A DNA stretch of 64,000 bases, taken from Pegea sp. RAD2-039. Its lineage: Eukaryota > Chordata > Thaliacea > Salpida > Salpidae. The stretch is taken from the NCBI GenBank assembly GCA_034620365.1, contig JAQGEQ010000071.1, positions 2,852,001 through 2,916,000 of the forward strand, written 5' to 3'. This document shows, one piece after another, positions 47,964 to 61,299 of this stretch (position 1 is the first letter of the stretch; each line of letters starts with the position of its first letter). The notes below the pieces were generated by a model. The model did no database searches, had not been told where the DNA came from, and saw only the letters and a list, made by a program, of their open reading frames with translations. A program made the position numbers and the translations under genes.

Positions 47964-50900
47964 ACTAGTTCTTGCCAATTCGCTTTCTTGTATTGTAATT
48001 ACAAACAAATAAATTTTATTTGATAAATCAAATTAAAGAGTTTTTAAGGAAGTAAAATACTTTAAACCAGGCTCATTAAGTTCTACAAACTTATTTTAAA
48101 ATAATAAGTCTTTAAATTCATCATTTTATTTTTGTCACATATAAAATTGTGATGCCAAATGTAACATCACAAAAATTTAAGAAAACTTATAATATTTATT
48201 CAATCATTCTTTAAGCTATAAACATTTATTCATTCATCAAATTTAGTAAATTATCATTAGTTTACTGACTTAAATTTCAGTACATTATACTTGAATCTTA
48301 TTATGTGGCCATATTGGAATACTTATTTCAATTCTTTATTCATTAAACTTATTTTGATTTATCAAATTTCAGTTTAATTTATCAACAAATTTGCTATTAT
48401 GAATATTAACGATTAGATAAACCGCAGGGCCTAAAACATTTGTACAGAATTATTCTAATTAGCTAGTCAACTGCTGTAAGTTATTCATATAGTCCTTAGA
48501 TTCTTGATTTTTTGCTCAGTGGAGAAGATATCTAGTTGTGTTAGGGTTAGGGTTCTGATGTAGCTTTTAATCTAACTTTGTACATTTAATTTGATAAATA
48601 TTAGTCAGCTCAATGCTATTGGTGAATCTCTTTTAATTTGGAAATTACAAAGTTTTAATCAATGTAGCAAAAAACAATTACATCTGGTGATGTAGGAATC
48701 AAAGCTTTTGAATGAAATTAAATTATATTGAGAAAAAATATTGATACACAATCTCTTAATGTCTCTTGTTTATTCAATTTGTCAATCTTATAAAGAAATG
48801 TATAGATACTTAAATCTTTAATTCTATTTATTTCATAATCATAAAAATTTGAAGCTTAATTAACAACTCATCACTGATTGTGATGATTTTAAAAATATTT
48901 GAAATTTAAATTACATTTTTTGAAAATTATTTGAAATAAATACCAAAAAATAAAGAACTCATAAACTGAAATATTTTGTGAAATGCTCATAAATTAAAGC
49001 AATTTCAATTTCTTTAAAATTTCATTTTGTAAAAAAATTTGGTTTGCATTATTCAAAACAAAATGATATGCTTTTTTAAAAACTCAGCTAACTAACAAAA
49101 TATTACTTGTTTATTTATTTTAGATGTTGCAAAAAGATATAAACAAATAAATATAAATTAATTAATGTCTTTTTTTAAACCAGTATACTTTTTTAAGTAA
49201 TATTTTAAAGAAAAAGTAATGTTGATAAATAAAGACTTGTACAGTTTTAAGAAAGTTGTTAGCAAAGTTATTATATTAGATTGACTACTGCAAATTAAAA
49301 AGGAAGTAGCTGAAAGCTTTTGTTGTTTAACAATAGTTTAAAGGAAATTTATCAACACTTACACATCTAACTATCACTTAAAGATTATTTCTCACCTAAA
49401 ATATGATTATGATCAGAAAGCACTCCATATAATATCTAGTTGTTAATAAGTAAATGTAAGCGTTTAAAGCCTTGTACCTTGATTCTTACTTCTTTAAGTT
49501 AAGTTTCTTTTGAAAATACTTCACTATAAATGTATTTGTGCCTCAAACAATGAATGTTGCAAGCTGTAACAATTCAAAATAAGTCTATATGAAAAGAACT
49601 AAGTAGATGACAACCAACTAAATTATTAAATTAAGTAAAAGCTTTATTATTACACATATTGACTTTTGTTATATTGATTTATCTGATTTACTAAATGCTT
49701 TAAAACTTCTTATAACTTTAAAGTTAAAAACATTTTTAAATAAAATTTGTTAAATGAAATTTATACTCTTTTGGAATGCAACTTAAAACGAATATTTCAT
49801 ACTTCAAATATTATAAGTCTTATTTGTAAAAGTTTTAAATAATTTTCTTTCATATTAACATGCCCTTAACGATTTGAAAGGCTTATATTATGAGCATAAA
49901 ATGTTTAAGCTATTATTTACTAAAATTATGCATTTATATACATCTAGAAGTTTTGAATAAAAATGTTTTATTATTCAGATGTATTGAAACATTCTGTAGA
50001 CGTTGAACTTGTTATCAAATTATTGTTTCCATGATAGTAAACTTGTCAGCCTATTTCCACCTTCTACATCCTTTTGTATGTAAAAAACATAAATATACTG
50101 ATAAAAAACATAACAATACTATGTAACTCTAAAAAGACTCTTAAACAATAAATCATCTAGTCATGCATATACAAAGTATGTATTTTTAGATAAAATATTT
50201 CTTTAAGCAGCTCATTAAATAAGCAATTAGTTAAAGTTTATAACATCTTGGTCATATTTTCAAAATAATTTACTTAAAAAGTAAACAGATATTTTGAAGA
50301 AATGAAAAAAACTATCCGAAGATTAATTATTTGAAATTTTCATAAAAAACTGATAAAGGAGAATTTAGTAGATATTTTATAAAATGTTTTTTTGTAATAT
50401 TTTGTTTCTCTTCAATTATTATTCTATAAAAATCATAGGGTTAAAAACTTCAATTTTGGATAATGAAATATTCAACAGTTTGAAGAGATTCAATTCTTGC
50501 CTACTTCATAACTATTTTAAAGTTTACAAATGTTTATAAAGTATATTTTAGAAAATTATTTGAGTTGATGAGTTTGGTAAACAAACACAAACTTTGATCT
50601 TTTTGTAAAAGTTTTTTTTATAGCAAGTTACTTTAATACAAGTCAAGTTTAAATTTAGTTTCAAAGAATTGAAATTGTGCAAAGACAGAATTTGTCTTCC
50701 GCATAAATAAAAGTCACCAAATACTAAAATTGATTTTCTTAGTTGGTTATTCAGTTAATAATGAAAAGCTGATTAAGTTGGTGACATCAGTAAAACTAAA
50801 TAACAATGAAATAGTTATTTATTAGCTTTACTTATACAAGCTTTCATCTCTTCCATCTACAGAAGTAGTTTTTACTTCTGAACGCAAATAGTGACTTGAT

Positions 50901-51450
50901 CAAGTTTTCAGATGATGTTCGTTTCATTTTATGAAATATTGAATTTTAAGAACCTCATGTAGCTCCATTTAAAGGCCTAGGTGTGGGTGGAAGTGACTTC
51001 AATAAAGTTACATGCTACTGTAACTTCATCGACAATAACATAATAGATTAAATAATTTTTCTGCCACACCCACAGACTTACAACTTACTGATTGAAAACG
51101 CTTTTTGGTACAACTGACTACAGCAAACTATCAACAATCTTTCAGATGCTCTTGTTAAAATCAAACACAAAATGGTCGTTTTTTGGTTTATTTTATCCAC
51201 GTAAAAATTACTCAAAGCAAGCGAGAAAAAGAAGCAAAAATTCGCCAATAAACAAAAAATACTGGTTCTTGCAAACAAGCAGAAACCAAGAAAAGGGTAA
51301 GATTATTATAATACTCATTTCACCGACCAACCAATATTCAAACTTTCACAAAAACATGAAGCAGCAGCAAAGAATATGTGCTGGGTCACGTTGAAACTTA
51401 TTGCCCATCAATTGTTCAGTTTCAAGAGATCAAAAACACAATCTTACAAA
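47964..51450. other. AT-rich intergenic region between dachsous and LARP1
   Basis: About 3.5 kb between two genes that converge on each other. No gene, RNA or transposon ends were recognised. A short TTAGGGTTAGGG occurs at about 48541, and a weak inverted match (TGTGGGTG against CACCCACA) lies near 50990 and 51065. Confidence 0.55.
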
Positions 51451-51471
51451 TATTGGAAATTTTCAATTCAC

Positions 51472-53122
51472 TTTATTCAACAGAAGCCTTTCTAGACAGC
51501 AAATACGACTGCAGCAGTCAGTCAGTTATCAAGTTCTGATCCAGTCAGTTTTTAGTTAGCACCTATTTCAATTATAATTCCAAATAATAAATGATTTGTA
51601 AAAGCCCCAAAACCGGATAATGTTAATAAGTGTAAATAAGAACAAGTGAACAGATGATGGCAGAAGTTGAAGAGAGATGCTCACAAGACTTCAAGTCCCT
51701 TCTTTGCAATTTACAATCACTCAAATGTGGTTAAGATTTCACCAGAAGTCACCCCCAGTAAGCTGAATTTAAATTAGTGGGAAATATGACATAGTCACTA
51801 ATCAGAACTGCTTTTATGGCGAATATTTTGATGATATGGAAAGAAGATGGTAAAATCACATAAAATGTTTGCAGGATTCCTAATTAAATTAAAAATTGCT
51901 AATTATGATAATCACAACGTTATTACCAGCTACATTAGAAAAACTATTTTTATTTAATTTAGAACAAAATAAATTCACTAAAATAGAATTCAAAAACAAA
52001 TAAGTAAACAAAAAATACAAGACAAGTAAGTAAGTATAAACACAAGGATTTTTTTTGATTTTCTATCTTTAATCTAACCCCAAAGTTTGTAATCAAAAAT
52101 GACATAATAGGACATCGATCAAACAGAAGATGGTTTATGATATAAACTGATTATATTTTTGAATGTTTGCAGTCACATCCACATGTCATTAATTGTGATC
52201 ATGAGCTTTTTGACAATACATAAAAATGAAAACTATTACAATGCATACAGCTCATAACGGATCAGATACAGTTTATATAGAAGGCGAGAAAACTTGAATA
52301 AAAATATCAAGTACTTAGAAAATAAGCAAATCTGTACAATTTGCGGTGACGACGACAACTGCTGTTTGCTCGTCTCACATGAGTGTGAACAAATTCCAGG
52401 TCTTACTTTACTAGGTGGTTAAAAGAAAGATTAAAATATTTATAGACAAAAAAAACTGAAAAACCAACAATTGAACTGCTGACAGGTCTGGGGCCAGGGA
52501 AAGTGGACATCACGGCGAAATAGAATTTGGTTGGAAAATGATTTTTTTGGTGATAACATTTTACTCATGCTTTTAATTGTCAATTGACTCGAACGATGGC
52601 TACTCTAATCTAACTTTAAATAGTGAACTAATGGAAAAGCACCAATAACTGAAACGGACTTGTGGAGAATTCAATGCAAAAAACATAACATGCATAAGTA
52701 GACAAACACCCAAAGTAGAAACCTACTAACGATTAGGGTGAAACGGTGACAAAGCGGTTCAAACGACCCCTTAGTACACCCAAGGCACAGAAAATAATAA
52801 ATAAAAACTGAAAACAAATTTAGATGTGAAATGACCGACACATCATTTGCGACCAAAATACCTGAGGCAGCTCGGTCTAGGACACGATTCCGCTATCGAG
52901 CGCGCAAAGGTAACTTTGAGAAGTCGGTACGTCATCAGAAGGTTGCAAGTTGGCAGTCACGATTAAGACAAAGAAGTCAGAAACAGACAGAAGTTTAGTC
53001 CGTTTGAATGAGTCAGTGGGTCGAACGATAGTCGAGAGATGTTATTGATGTGTTTTAAGGCAAAGAAAATCCAAGTCCAGTTTCAAAAACAGCCTCATTT
53101 GCATATGCCGCAGACATGGTGA
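51472..53122 (-). other. Probable 3' UTR of LARP1
   Basis: Sequence downstream of the LARP1 stop is less AT-rich than the spacer to its left and lacks coding frames. An AATAAA on the minus strand (TTTATT at 51472-51477) is a candidate end, giving about 1.65 kb. This is inferred from composition and one signal only. Confidence 0.4.
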
Positions 53123-56100
53123 TCACGACTGAGGTGCTTTTACACTGCTTCCTTTCACACTCGCTTTTTTATCTTTGTTTTTTTTAGTACTTGGTTTTGA
53201 GGGTTCATTTGGAGGCTGAAATAAAGCATTTGGTGAGTTTGAAGATCACCTCTGAGATGCAGATACTTACTACGACTTTGAAACTTTCTAGGGTGTTGTA
53301 TTTTTCTAACCATTTCTTGATCTGGGGGTCGATTACGAGATCCTTCATCCCGGAGTATTTAAGGAAGGCGAAGAACTTTTCCAGTCCATATAACTGGCCT
53401 GAATGGAAATGAGATGAGCGCAAACTGCCGCAGATACCAACCAACAAACCTTCTTTGTAGTCCTTAATGACATGTTGTTGGAACTCTTCAAACAGATCTT
53501 GACGGAATCGCTTTTCTAGACCATAACTATAGAATCTGAACAAGCACTCGAGACCATATCTAAGAAAGAAGAAGTTGAAAGTACATAGGAGCAACTTGTG
53601 AGATGGATTACCTGGTATTACTTAATGTAGATTGAGCATCTTCGAAGGCAACCGTCTTGAACTCTTCATACATCCGTTTATTGAAATTATCACGAAGGAA
53701 GAATGACCAAAAACGATACAAAGTGTTCATCTCATGCGATCTTCCGGGTCCATCTCTTTCTCGTTCTACCAAGTGAGAAGTTAGAAAGATGCGAGGAAGA
53801 TGAGGGAGACAGACCTCTTAGACATTTATTTCGGTATTTGTTATACTGCCACTCTTTGAAATTATTCTCTTTCAGGAGTTCACGTGAATCATGATCCCGT
53901 TTTCGATTAGCAGCGGGTTGAGTGTGTCTTGAAGCAGTTCCATAACTACTTCCCATAATTGAAGTTTGATCCAACTGCGAGTCACCACTGGAAGAGAGAT
54001 CGGTGAGATCTTGTTCTTTATTTCGTGCAGATGGACTTACCCTTGGGCTGATTGGGACTCGAGAGTATTTCCAGCACCAAACACATACCCAACGTCCCAT
54101 TCTTGAACTGGGTTCTTGCTATGTCGGGTTTTACGTTTACGAGGAGTCTACATGAGATTAAACTGAAGTAGGATGAAGATGAGTAGCACGAGAGGATACC
54201 TTGCTATCAAGATTAGACTTGTCCGGAGCAGGATAAAACCGAGGTGTAGAAGTTGGGTCTTTATGGTGAGGTGTACGGGGTGTTTTTGGTATGGTCCTAG
54301 GTTGGTTCTCTGTTGAGATGTAAGATAAGTTGAAGCATAAACGGAATATGTGGAAGTTTACTTGACACTGGAGTGAAGAAGACATGTTTCGGGGGAGCAG
54401 GGGGTGTTACTTGTGTCGCATCAAACACTGGTTTCTTTTCACCACTTTTAATTTCTTCGAAATACTGTGCTGTAACTACGTTGAGTGTTGTGTGTTGTCT
54501 GTGATCCTAAAACAGTGGATTTTGTAGAAGTAGAAACTAGTAGAGATGAAGAAACTTACTGATAAAGAATACTCGTACATATCATCACCTTCACAATCAT
54601 AAAAGTTAGCTTCGTAATTATATAAACCATCATTAATTTTATCTACGGTTTCCTTGGAAAGCTTTGCCTTAGAAATATGATGTCCAGTTCGGTCCATTCT
54701 CTCATATTTCACCTTATTCTGGTGGATTTGGTGTCCACAAAATTGGTCAAATAGAACAAAACAACCGATGACTTACCTGGGTGATAATGACAAGACCTTC
54801 AACTTCAGTGTCTGATAAGTCGTCATCATCAGCGTGATACTTCAGATGAGCCTTCTTGTATCCTAGTTGATCATATTCCTCGTCCAGCATAAAGTTTAAT
54901 TCTTCTCGAGGGTCTTCTTTTTTATCTCCTGCTTCTGTTAGGATGAGAAATTCCTCATCAATCGTAGCTAGTATGTTAAAGGGCTAGCTTTTCAGGTAAA
55001 TATAAGGATGCATTTATGACAAAAATAATTTCAACATTTGCTAAGTCTAAATATGATAGAATTAGAGACAAATATTTTAGTATGCTCAAAATCTATTTCT
55101 TATTTTACTCGCTACAACTATTACGATCTATCAACTCTTTCAACGTCTACTTCTATGCTACAAGCTACAAATTCATCTACGACTTCTAAGATGGCCAAAA
55201 GCTGACCGACGACCTTTTCTCTAACTTCTGACCAAAATAAAATTTGAAGAAAATTTGGGTCCAGAGAGAGAAATTTATTAAATCGAAGAATTATCAGAGA
55301 ACCAGAATTAAATAGTTTAAAGTTGATGGTGTGATTGAAATATTAACCAGAATTCTAAGTCGATGTCACGATCGCAGAAAATAGTTAGACGAAATAAAAC
55401 GAAAAAAAGGTGGCAAAAAAATGAAAGAATTGTCTAATCTCTTTTCAAAAGAGAGAATTAAATAAAATTATAAGAAAAAAACAAAAACAACACAGCACAA
55501 CTACACCAGCATGCCGCAAATGGTTGCATTCGCCACCGTACAGCACCTTACATCATCGATTGCTATCAGTAAATTATCTATTTGTGTCAAGCGGTTGATG
55601 GGGTTTGGGGCTACAGTTGTGCTTACAAGTCAGTGGAAAAAGTTTAAAAGTAAATGTTTAAAAATTTATCTTTCATCTAGTTATAGAATAGATAAAAATA
55701 TTGGGGAGAAAGTCTGTTAATCGAATATGAGAATAGATTGATTATTGAAATTAAAATCTGATCAAATCCAATATGGAAAAAAAACATTTATATATAAAAT
55801 AGTTGCAGAAATTGAAGCAACTACAATTTGGTGAGGATGAAACAAAAGAAAACAAAATATTAAAGACTTGCATATCGATAAAACGGAAAATGATGTAAAA
55901 ACAACCATTTCACGCACCTTTTCTATCCACGTTCTTTTTCGAATCATGAGAACGCTCAGTATTCTGCAGATAAAAAGCAATCATTTCACAACAAACTGAA
56001 ATCGATCACGCGACAAAAACAACCTTTCGAGAACGGTCAACAGGAATCCAGGAGTCAACGTCGGAATCAGTTTTAGCGCCTTCTTCAACTGCCACTTGAT

Positions 56101-59100
56101 CTTCAACAATCTCAGAGCCGTTGTTGTCACCAATTTCTTGTTCTTCTTCAGCTAGAATTTCAACAGATGATGAAGATGAAAACTTATCACAAATCTCTTC
56201 CAACCTTTCGTGGAGCTTGCAGAGTCGGCATCAGTTGTTGATTTTGCCCGTGGACTGAATGGATTCACATCCACATACTTCCAGAAAGTAGATGCTTCGA
56301 GAGCTCGTTGTGGGGCAGGTTGTGGCTGTGATGACGTGGTGAACGAACTGGGGTCATTGGCGGTGCTAAGAACCCATCTTTCGGGATCTTCAATCAATCG
56401 AACTTTAGTTCCATTTACTTGAAGTGTTGGAACTTCAGCTAAAGCCTGGAAATTGCAGGATGTTGGTGATCATGAAGAGATTTGTTGAGTGAATATTTAC
56501 CTGATACACTTTCTCTTCTTCGAGGGTTAATTGCCTGATACGATTAAACTTTGCTAACAAACTGACATCAACATATCCTTCGCTGTCCATCTGTAAGTAA
56601 TTAAATTGTAAATCATGAAAGTGAGAAGTTGTTCAAGTAAGAAACCTGGTTACGTAGATATATGTCTTTGGTGAGATTTTCCTCTGTGAAGTAGTACGAG
56701 CTACAAACAATTGAGGTTAGATACGAGGTTGCATTTAGATACAACTTACAGTTGGGCTTTGAGGCAGTTTTGAATTTCTTGGTTGTGATTGGCTGGGAGC
56801 AATGACATTTGACTTAAGTCACCTTCAGCCGGTATTCCGTTTTCAAGGTACGCGCCTCCTATAATACAAATATGTTAGCAAGTTGTAAAGAGACACATCA
56901 ATTGAGTACCATCAGGGTATAAGTAAACAAAAGGCATAGGAGCATAAGAATCAGTGGCCACTGCTCCATGTAAACGATCATCACCTGGTACAATTGGATC
57001 TAAAAACAGAAATTGTTAGTTGATGCAAATGTCCGTCGATTTTTCACCATATTTGCCTTTCAAACCATTCGAAAAAGGATGGCCACGACCTCTACCACGT
57101 CCACGCATACGTCCCCGGTTCCCATTTCGACCACCGTCCCATCTTCTTCTTGAATTTCTATCATAGCCTTCTCGTGAACTCGAAGCGTTGTTGTTGACGT
57201 TTCCTGGTGCACGACCAGAACGGTATCCACGACCTACCAGATGAAACAAACATTTGTTCGAAAAAATTCCTTTAAGTAGTTGAAGATGGAGCAAAATAAC
57301 AACAACTTTTAATTGGTCACATATTAATCGGATGTTTTATTATATTAATTTCATTTTTGCTGATGGTATTAAAAATGTCTTTTAGTTTTTTACCTGAATT
57401 TGCTCTGGGCAATTTGACTTCAACTCCATTATTGAAAGGTCTCCACTTTTTTCTACCTGAAAAGTAGAAAAGAATACAAATATGAAATGTGGAAAGAAGA
57501 TACGTGGAACACTCGACAGTTCTATCACAAGTGGTTGATAATTTCATGGCATTTATCACTTACTAAATTAATATCATCTACACAAGTGGCTTTACTTAAT
57601 GAGTCTCTCAGAACTGTTTTCTTAGTTCGACCACTTACATGTACTTGAAACAAACATTTTACGACTTTTTTTAAACAAATGGAAGACAGTTTGATATTTC
57701 GAGTAATTTATGACAGCAAAGTCATGTTAAAGTTGATGTTTAAGAAAAAATCGACCGTGTGAAAACAACAGCAGGCGATATTTAAAATAAATACTTTGTT
57801 TGTTTCTTGGTGACACAAATACTAGTAAGAAGTAACATGATGATGATGATGGCAATATTATTTATGTTTCAACTACCACCAAAAGGCTGAAATAGAATAC
57901 AGCTTCAGCTAAACAAACAACAACACCATCATCATCATCAATATGTAAGTGATGATAAGTTGCCAACAATTAAACCAAACTTGTATTTTTCAAACCTTTT
58001 TTCTGTCCACCTCCGGGTGTAGTTGGTTTGGATTTATCACCAGCATCATTATCTTTAGAAGAGCTGCTGTCCGAAGAATTATCGTTGTCTTTGTCAGCTG
58101 GAGTAACTTCTGCCTTTGCAGTTTTTTTACTGCCAAATGATGTTTTTACTTTCTTCAACTTTTGCTGAAAAATTATCAGAAATGTAAATAAAATGTAAGC
58201 AAATGATTTTCAATTATATCAGATTTTAGCTTGTTTTCAAAATACGACAAATTATATGTATCATATGAATAAAATATTAGTCAACCTAAAAATCAGACTA
58301 AAAACCATTTGCTATATTACAAATAAGTAAATAAATTGTTTGGCCGCTAAAGAAAAGTGAATAAAACTGAGAAAAGTCGGAGAGAAAATAAATTCAACTT
58401 AAAAAGTAAAAAATAAGTTATCTAACTAAAATATAAAAGTAATACTTTGGTTGTCGAAGGACTTGAAACATTGCTTGATACATTTGCTTCACTCGAACAA
58501 GCGGCTTGATTCTAAAAAGAAAAAGCAACAGAAGGATAAAAGCAAAAAACTATTTCCATAACAAAAGATGAAAAAATAGATCACTTTTTAATTGAAACAA
58601 TACTAAATGTTCTAATTTAAACGTAAGAGTAAAAATAGACGAAGAAATATTTAAGTATCAAGAAAAATAGTGAATTTATACCACAGAAACTGTTTCTTGT
58701 AGAGCTGGCCAAGCTTCTTTGCCTGATTGTTGATTTTCCTAGAAAAAGAAATACTTGTTGATGAAAATCTTATGATAAGTGAAGCAAATAGATAAGAAAA
58801 TATTTAGCTGAAGTTAAAGCAAATCAAGTATTACAAGTTATTAATATTTGTAACCAAAAGCAACAGGGAATTCTTTGAAAACTATCAAATTTTACATACA
58901 TGATCTTGTTCTTTACTAACACCCACCTCTGAAAAACAATTAGAAGCATTTATGTTATTTAAGCCTCATAAAATACAATATATATAACCATACTTGCTTA
59001 AATTATATTCAAAATGATATTTCATTACATCAAAATGTGTAAAAATGCTACTAACCTGGAGTACTTTTGATGTTATTATTATTTGACTCAATACCTTAAT

Positions 59101-59894
59101 ACATAAATGTAGATTTATTTTAATGAAATAAAGTTGAAAAAGTCTCAATAACAGAAACTTAAGTGTTTTATGTATGACTATAGTTCTCAAATCCTTTGTT
59201 GTGATGATTTTATATAATAAAAGTTTATAGTAAATGAGTCATACTATATGAAACTATGTGGAATCTTAACAAATTAATGCTTTAAATTTAAATCAACTAA
59301 TTAAAACCTACTTTGTAGTTCATTTTCAATTGACTTTTTATTAGATTTTTTCCAAACATTTTTTACTGGAGGCTGCTCTGATTTCTTTTCATTATTATGA
59401 CTTTCAGACTTATGTTCAGTTTTCTTCATTTTTTTACTGTCAGATTTTTTGCCATTTTTTTTAGAACTTCCCTTGTTCCATGGATTTGTTTTAGGCACTG
59501 GAGCATCAACATATTCAGGCTTTTTGTCCCCATCAACAACTTTGTCCGACTCAGAGCTTTCTTTAGGAGTTTCTACAACTACATCTGAATTTGTCCCATT
59601 AACCTGAGGCTGGCCATCATTAACCTCTTGTCCTTTTTTGACTCTTTCTACAGTAACAGCAGAGTCTGGAGTCTTTCGGTTTCGTTGGCTCTTTTTTGCA
59701 GGCTTCTGGCTAGTCCAAGTAGTAGTTTCCTGCCGTATAGCATGACTCTCATTCTTTTTTTTGACAGTACTCCAACCTTCTTCACCCTTTTGTACAGCTA
59801 CAGGGGCATCAGAGGAACTATTTGATAAGGGGCGATCCAAAACTGCATTCTCATCACCACTACCAATATTAGGTATGCATTGGTTTAAAGACAT
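53123..59894 (-). CDS. LARP1: La-related protein 1 (LARP1)
   Basis: RNA-binding repressor and stabiliser of TOP mRNAs downstream of mTORC1; the DM15 region binds the m7G cap and 5'TOP. Minus-strand exons: 59894-59312, 59094-59056, 58928-58900, 58738-58682, 58511-58446, 58164-57996, 57456-57394, 57233-57048, 56999-56910, 56858-56750, 56700-56646, 56590-56501, 56445-56279, 56204-56024, 55963-55918, 54934-54777, 54718-54560, 54506-54362, 54309-54200, 54147-54041, 53987-53815, 53765-53612, 53559-53450, 53398-53271, 53215-53123. Phases all join; about 1,088 aa, like the human protein. Seen in order: Lys/Ser-rich N-terminus, an RGG box ([15 protein letters not shown]), the La motif ([17 protein letters not shown] through [12 protein letters not shown]), the conserved [13 protein letters not shown] block, PRTPHHKDP, then DM15 (HELLKEN-like block, [52 protein letters not shown]). 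One splice acceptor (54718 or 54712) is ambiguous. Confidence 0.95.
53399..53449 (-). other. 51-bp in-frame intron inside the LARP1 DM15 region
   Basis: A 51-bp segment with GT and AG ends, no stop codon and a length divisible by three separates DYKEG from QLYGLEKF. The family reads [13 protein letters not shown] without an insert, so the segment is best taken as an intron. A gene finder without RNA evidence could read through it and add 17 residues. Confidence 0.85.
54935..55917 (-). other. Longest LARP1 coding intron
   Basis: 983-bp intron between the exons encoding [11 protein letters not shown] and [12 protein letters not shown]. It contains mixed AT-rich sequence without recognised elements. 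Confidence 0.6.
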
Positions 59895-61230
59895 GTTTTA
59901 ATAAACCAACTCAAAGGCGTTGTCTTATAATTTTCTAATAATTAATGATAATAACTGTATATGTAAAAGAATTGAAAATATTTAAATCTTAGTGATAGAT
60001 TTTAAATAAGGTATTATTTAAGAAAATTAATAAGTTGGCAAATAATTTTCCTAAATTGTAACTGAAATTAGTTGTTGTATACCACTAAACATCCAATGAT
60101 GGCAATTTATTAACTTTATAAGAGCTACAATGGTTTAGTTGCTACTTTCAAAATAGTTTACCCTACACTCTTTAAAACAAATACTTTCAACTTATAGTTA
60201 AATATAAAAAGAATGCTTTTCATTGTGCATTTAAAAAGTTTTCAAGCAAGTCATCAAACTATAGAATTGGAAAATAAATCAAAATTCAAATGTATCAAGA
60301 AACATAAAGCAAATCAAACTAGAAAGGGCAAAATCAAAAAATTATGAAAAATGCTTTCATACTTTTACTGCTGAGATATCGTCATCAAATAATCAATATT
60401 TTTTCATTTTCACAAAAGTTTTAAACCACATCTTTTTTGGTATTTTTTAATAAAAATTATTTGATTAAAGGCAGAAAATGATATTTTTAAATAGTAGCTG
60501 TAAACTATGTTACCAGTTAGAAAGTTGGTTAAAAGCTCCAATGACACCAAAAGCTAAAAAACACGTTTTTTTCAAAACTAGAAAGAAGTCTAATTACCAT
60601 ATAATACACTAAAAATGCAAGCTAATAAATTCAGGAAGTAGTTCAAAAAGGTTAGAAGCTAAAAAAAATGATAAAACAGCAGACTAATACAAAACACCAA
60701 TTAAAAAATTTTTCAAGGTAGAAAAAAATTATGATGGAAAAAAATAACTTTTATAAAAAAATGGAATAAAAATGAAATATAATTTTTATACGAAAAATTA
60801 AAAACGCTAAAGAAATTTAACAAAGATTTTTAACCAAAAAAGTTAAATCTTTTCATAAAAGAACTACCACACATAAATTTATACGGATATAATGACAAAA
60901 TAATACTATGGCAAAAAAATGTGGACAAGAAATGGACAAGATGGAAATTATTATGAAAATTAAAGTGTAAGCAAACTGATTTTTCACTTTTTACCAATGT
61001 ATTTAACAAGTAAAAATAATCTCCCACCTTTCAAATAAACATTCAATTCATTAAAAACCATTTAAAGTATTAAGATTTACAAAATAAATAAAAATAACTG
61101 CAATTATAGTTAAATCGTCAGAAAAGAACACTAAAATAAACGATACAAAGTAATTTCAAAAAACAAGCATTAACATACACGCACACACGCCGGCCTGATG
61201 GTGCAAAAGAGAACAATCTCACGAAACGAC
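59895..61230 (-). other. LARP1 5' flank or first intron
   Basis: AT-rich sequence between the LARP1 ATG and the candidate promoter. No coding exon is recognised; it may be largely a 5' UTR intron. Confidence 0.35.
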
Positions 61231-61238
61231 AGAAACCT

Positions 61239-61295
61239 AACCAATTCGCTCTAGCATGCTAGTTAAAATAAAAATTACTGCGCATGCGCAGAAAA
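61239..61295 (-). promoter_or_regulatory. Candidate LARP1 promoter with NRF-1-type palindrome
   Basis: The palindrome CTGCGCATGCGCAG at 61278-61291 fits the NRF-1 consensus YGCGCAYGCGCR, typical of housekeeping promoters. A CCAAT (61241-61245) and a 12-bp palindrome CTAGCATGCTAG (61251-61262) lie close by. The patch is GC-richer than its surroundings. It lies 1.4 kb before the LARP1 ATG, so a 5' UTR intron would be needed; alternatively it serves another transcript. Confidence 0.5.
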
Positions 61296-61299
61296 TTAT

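Noticed and set aside
48538..48555. TTAGGGTTAGGG, telomere-like
   Set aside because: Only about two and a half units, with no wider array or subtelomeric features.
50985..51075. Inverted match TGTGGGTG and CACCCACA about 75 bp apart
   Set aside because: Too short, with no matching flanks or target-site duplication to call a transposon.
51092..51394. 100-codon plus-strand frame in the spacer left of LARP1
   Set aside because: Low-complexity Lys/Ser composition with no recognisable domain and no supporting splice sites.
56152..56230. Apparent frameshift in LARP1 between the La-module exon and the acidic exon
   Set aside because: A 74-bp intron (56205-56278) with donor GTATGT and acceptor AAAG joins the frames in phase (FWK then LEEICDKF), so no frameshift is needed.
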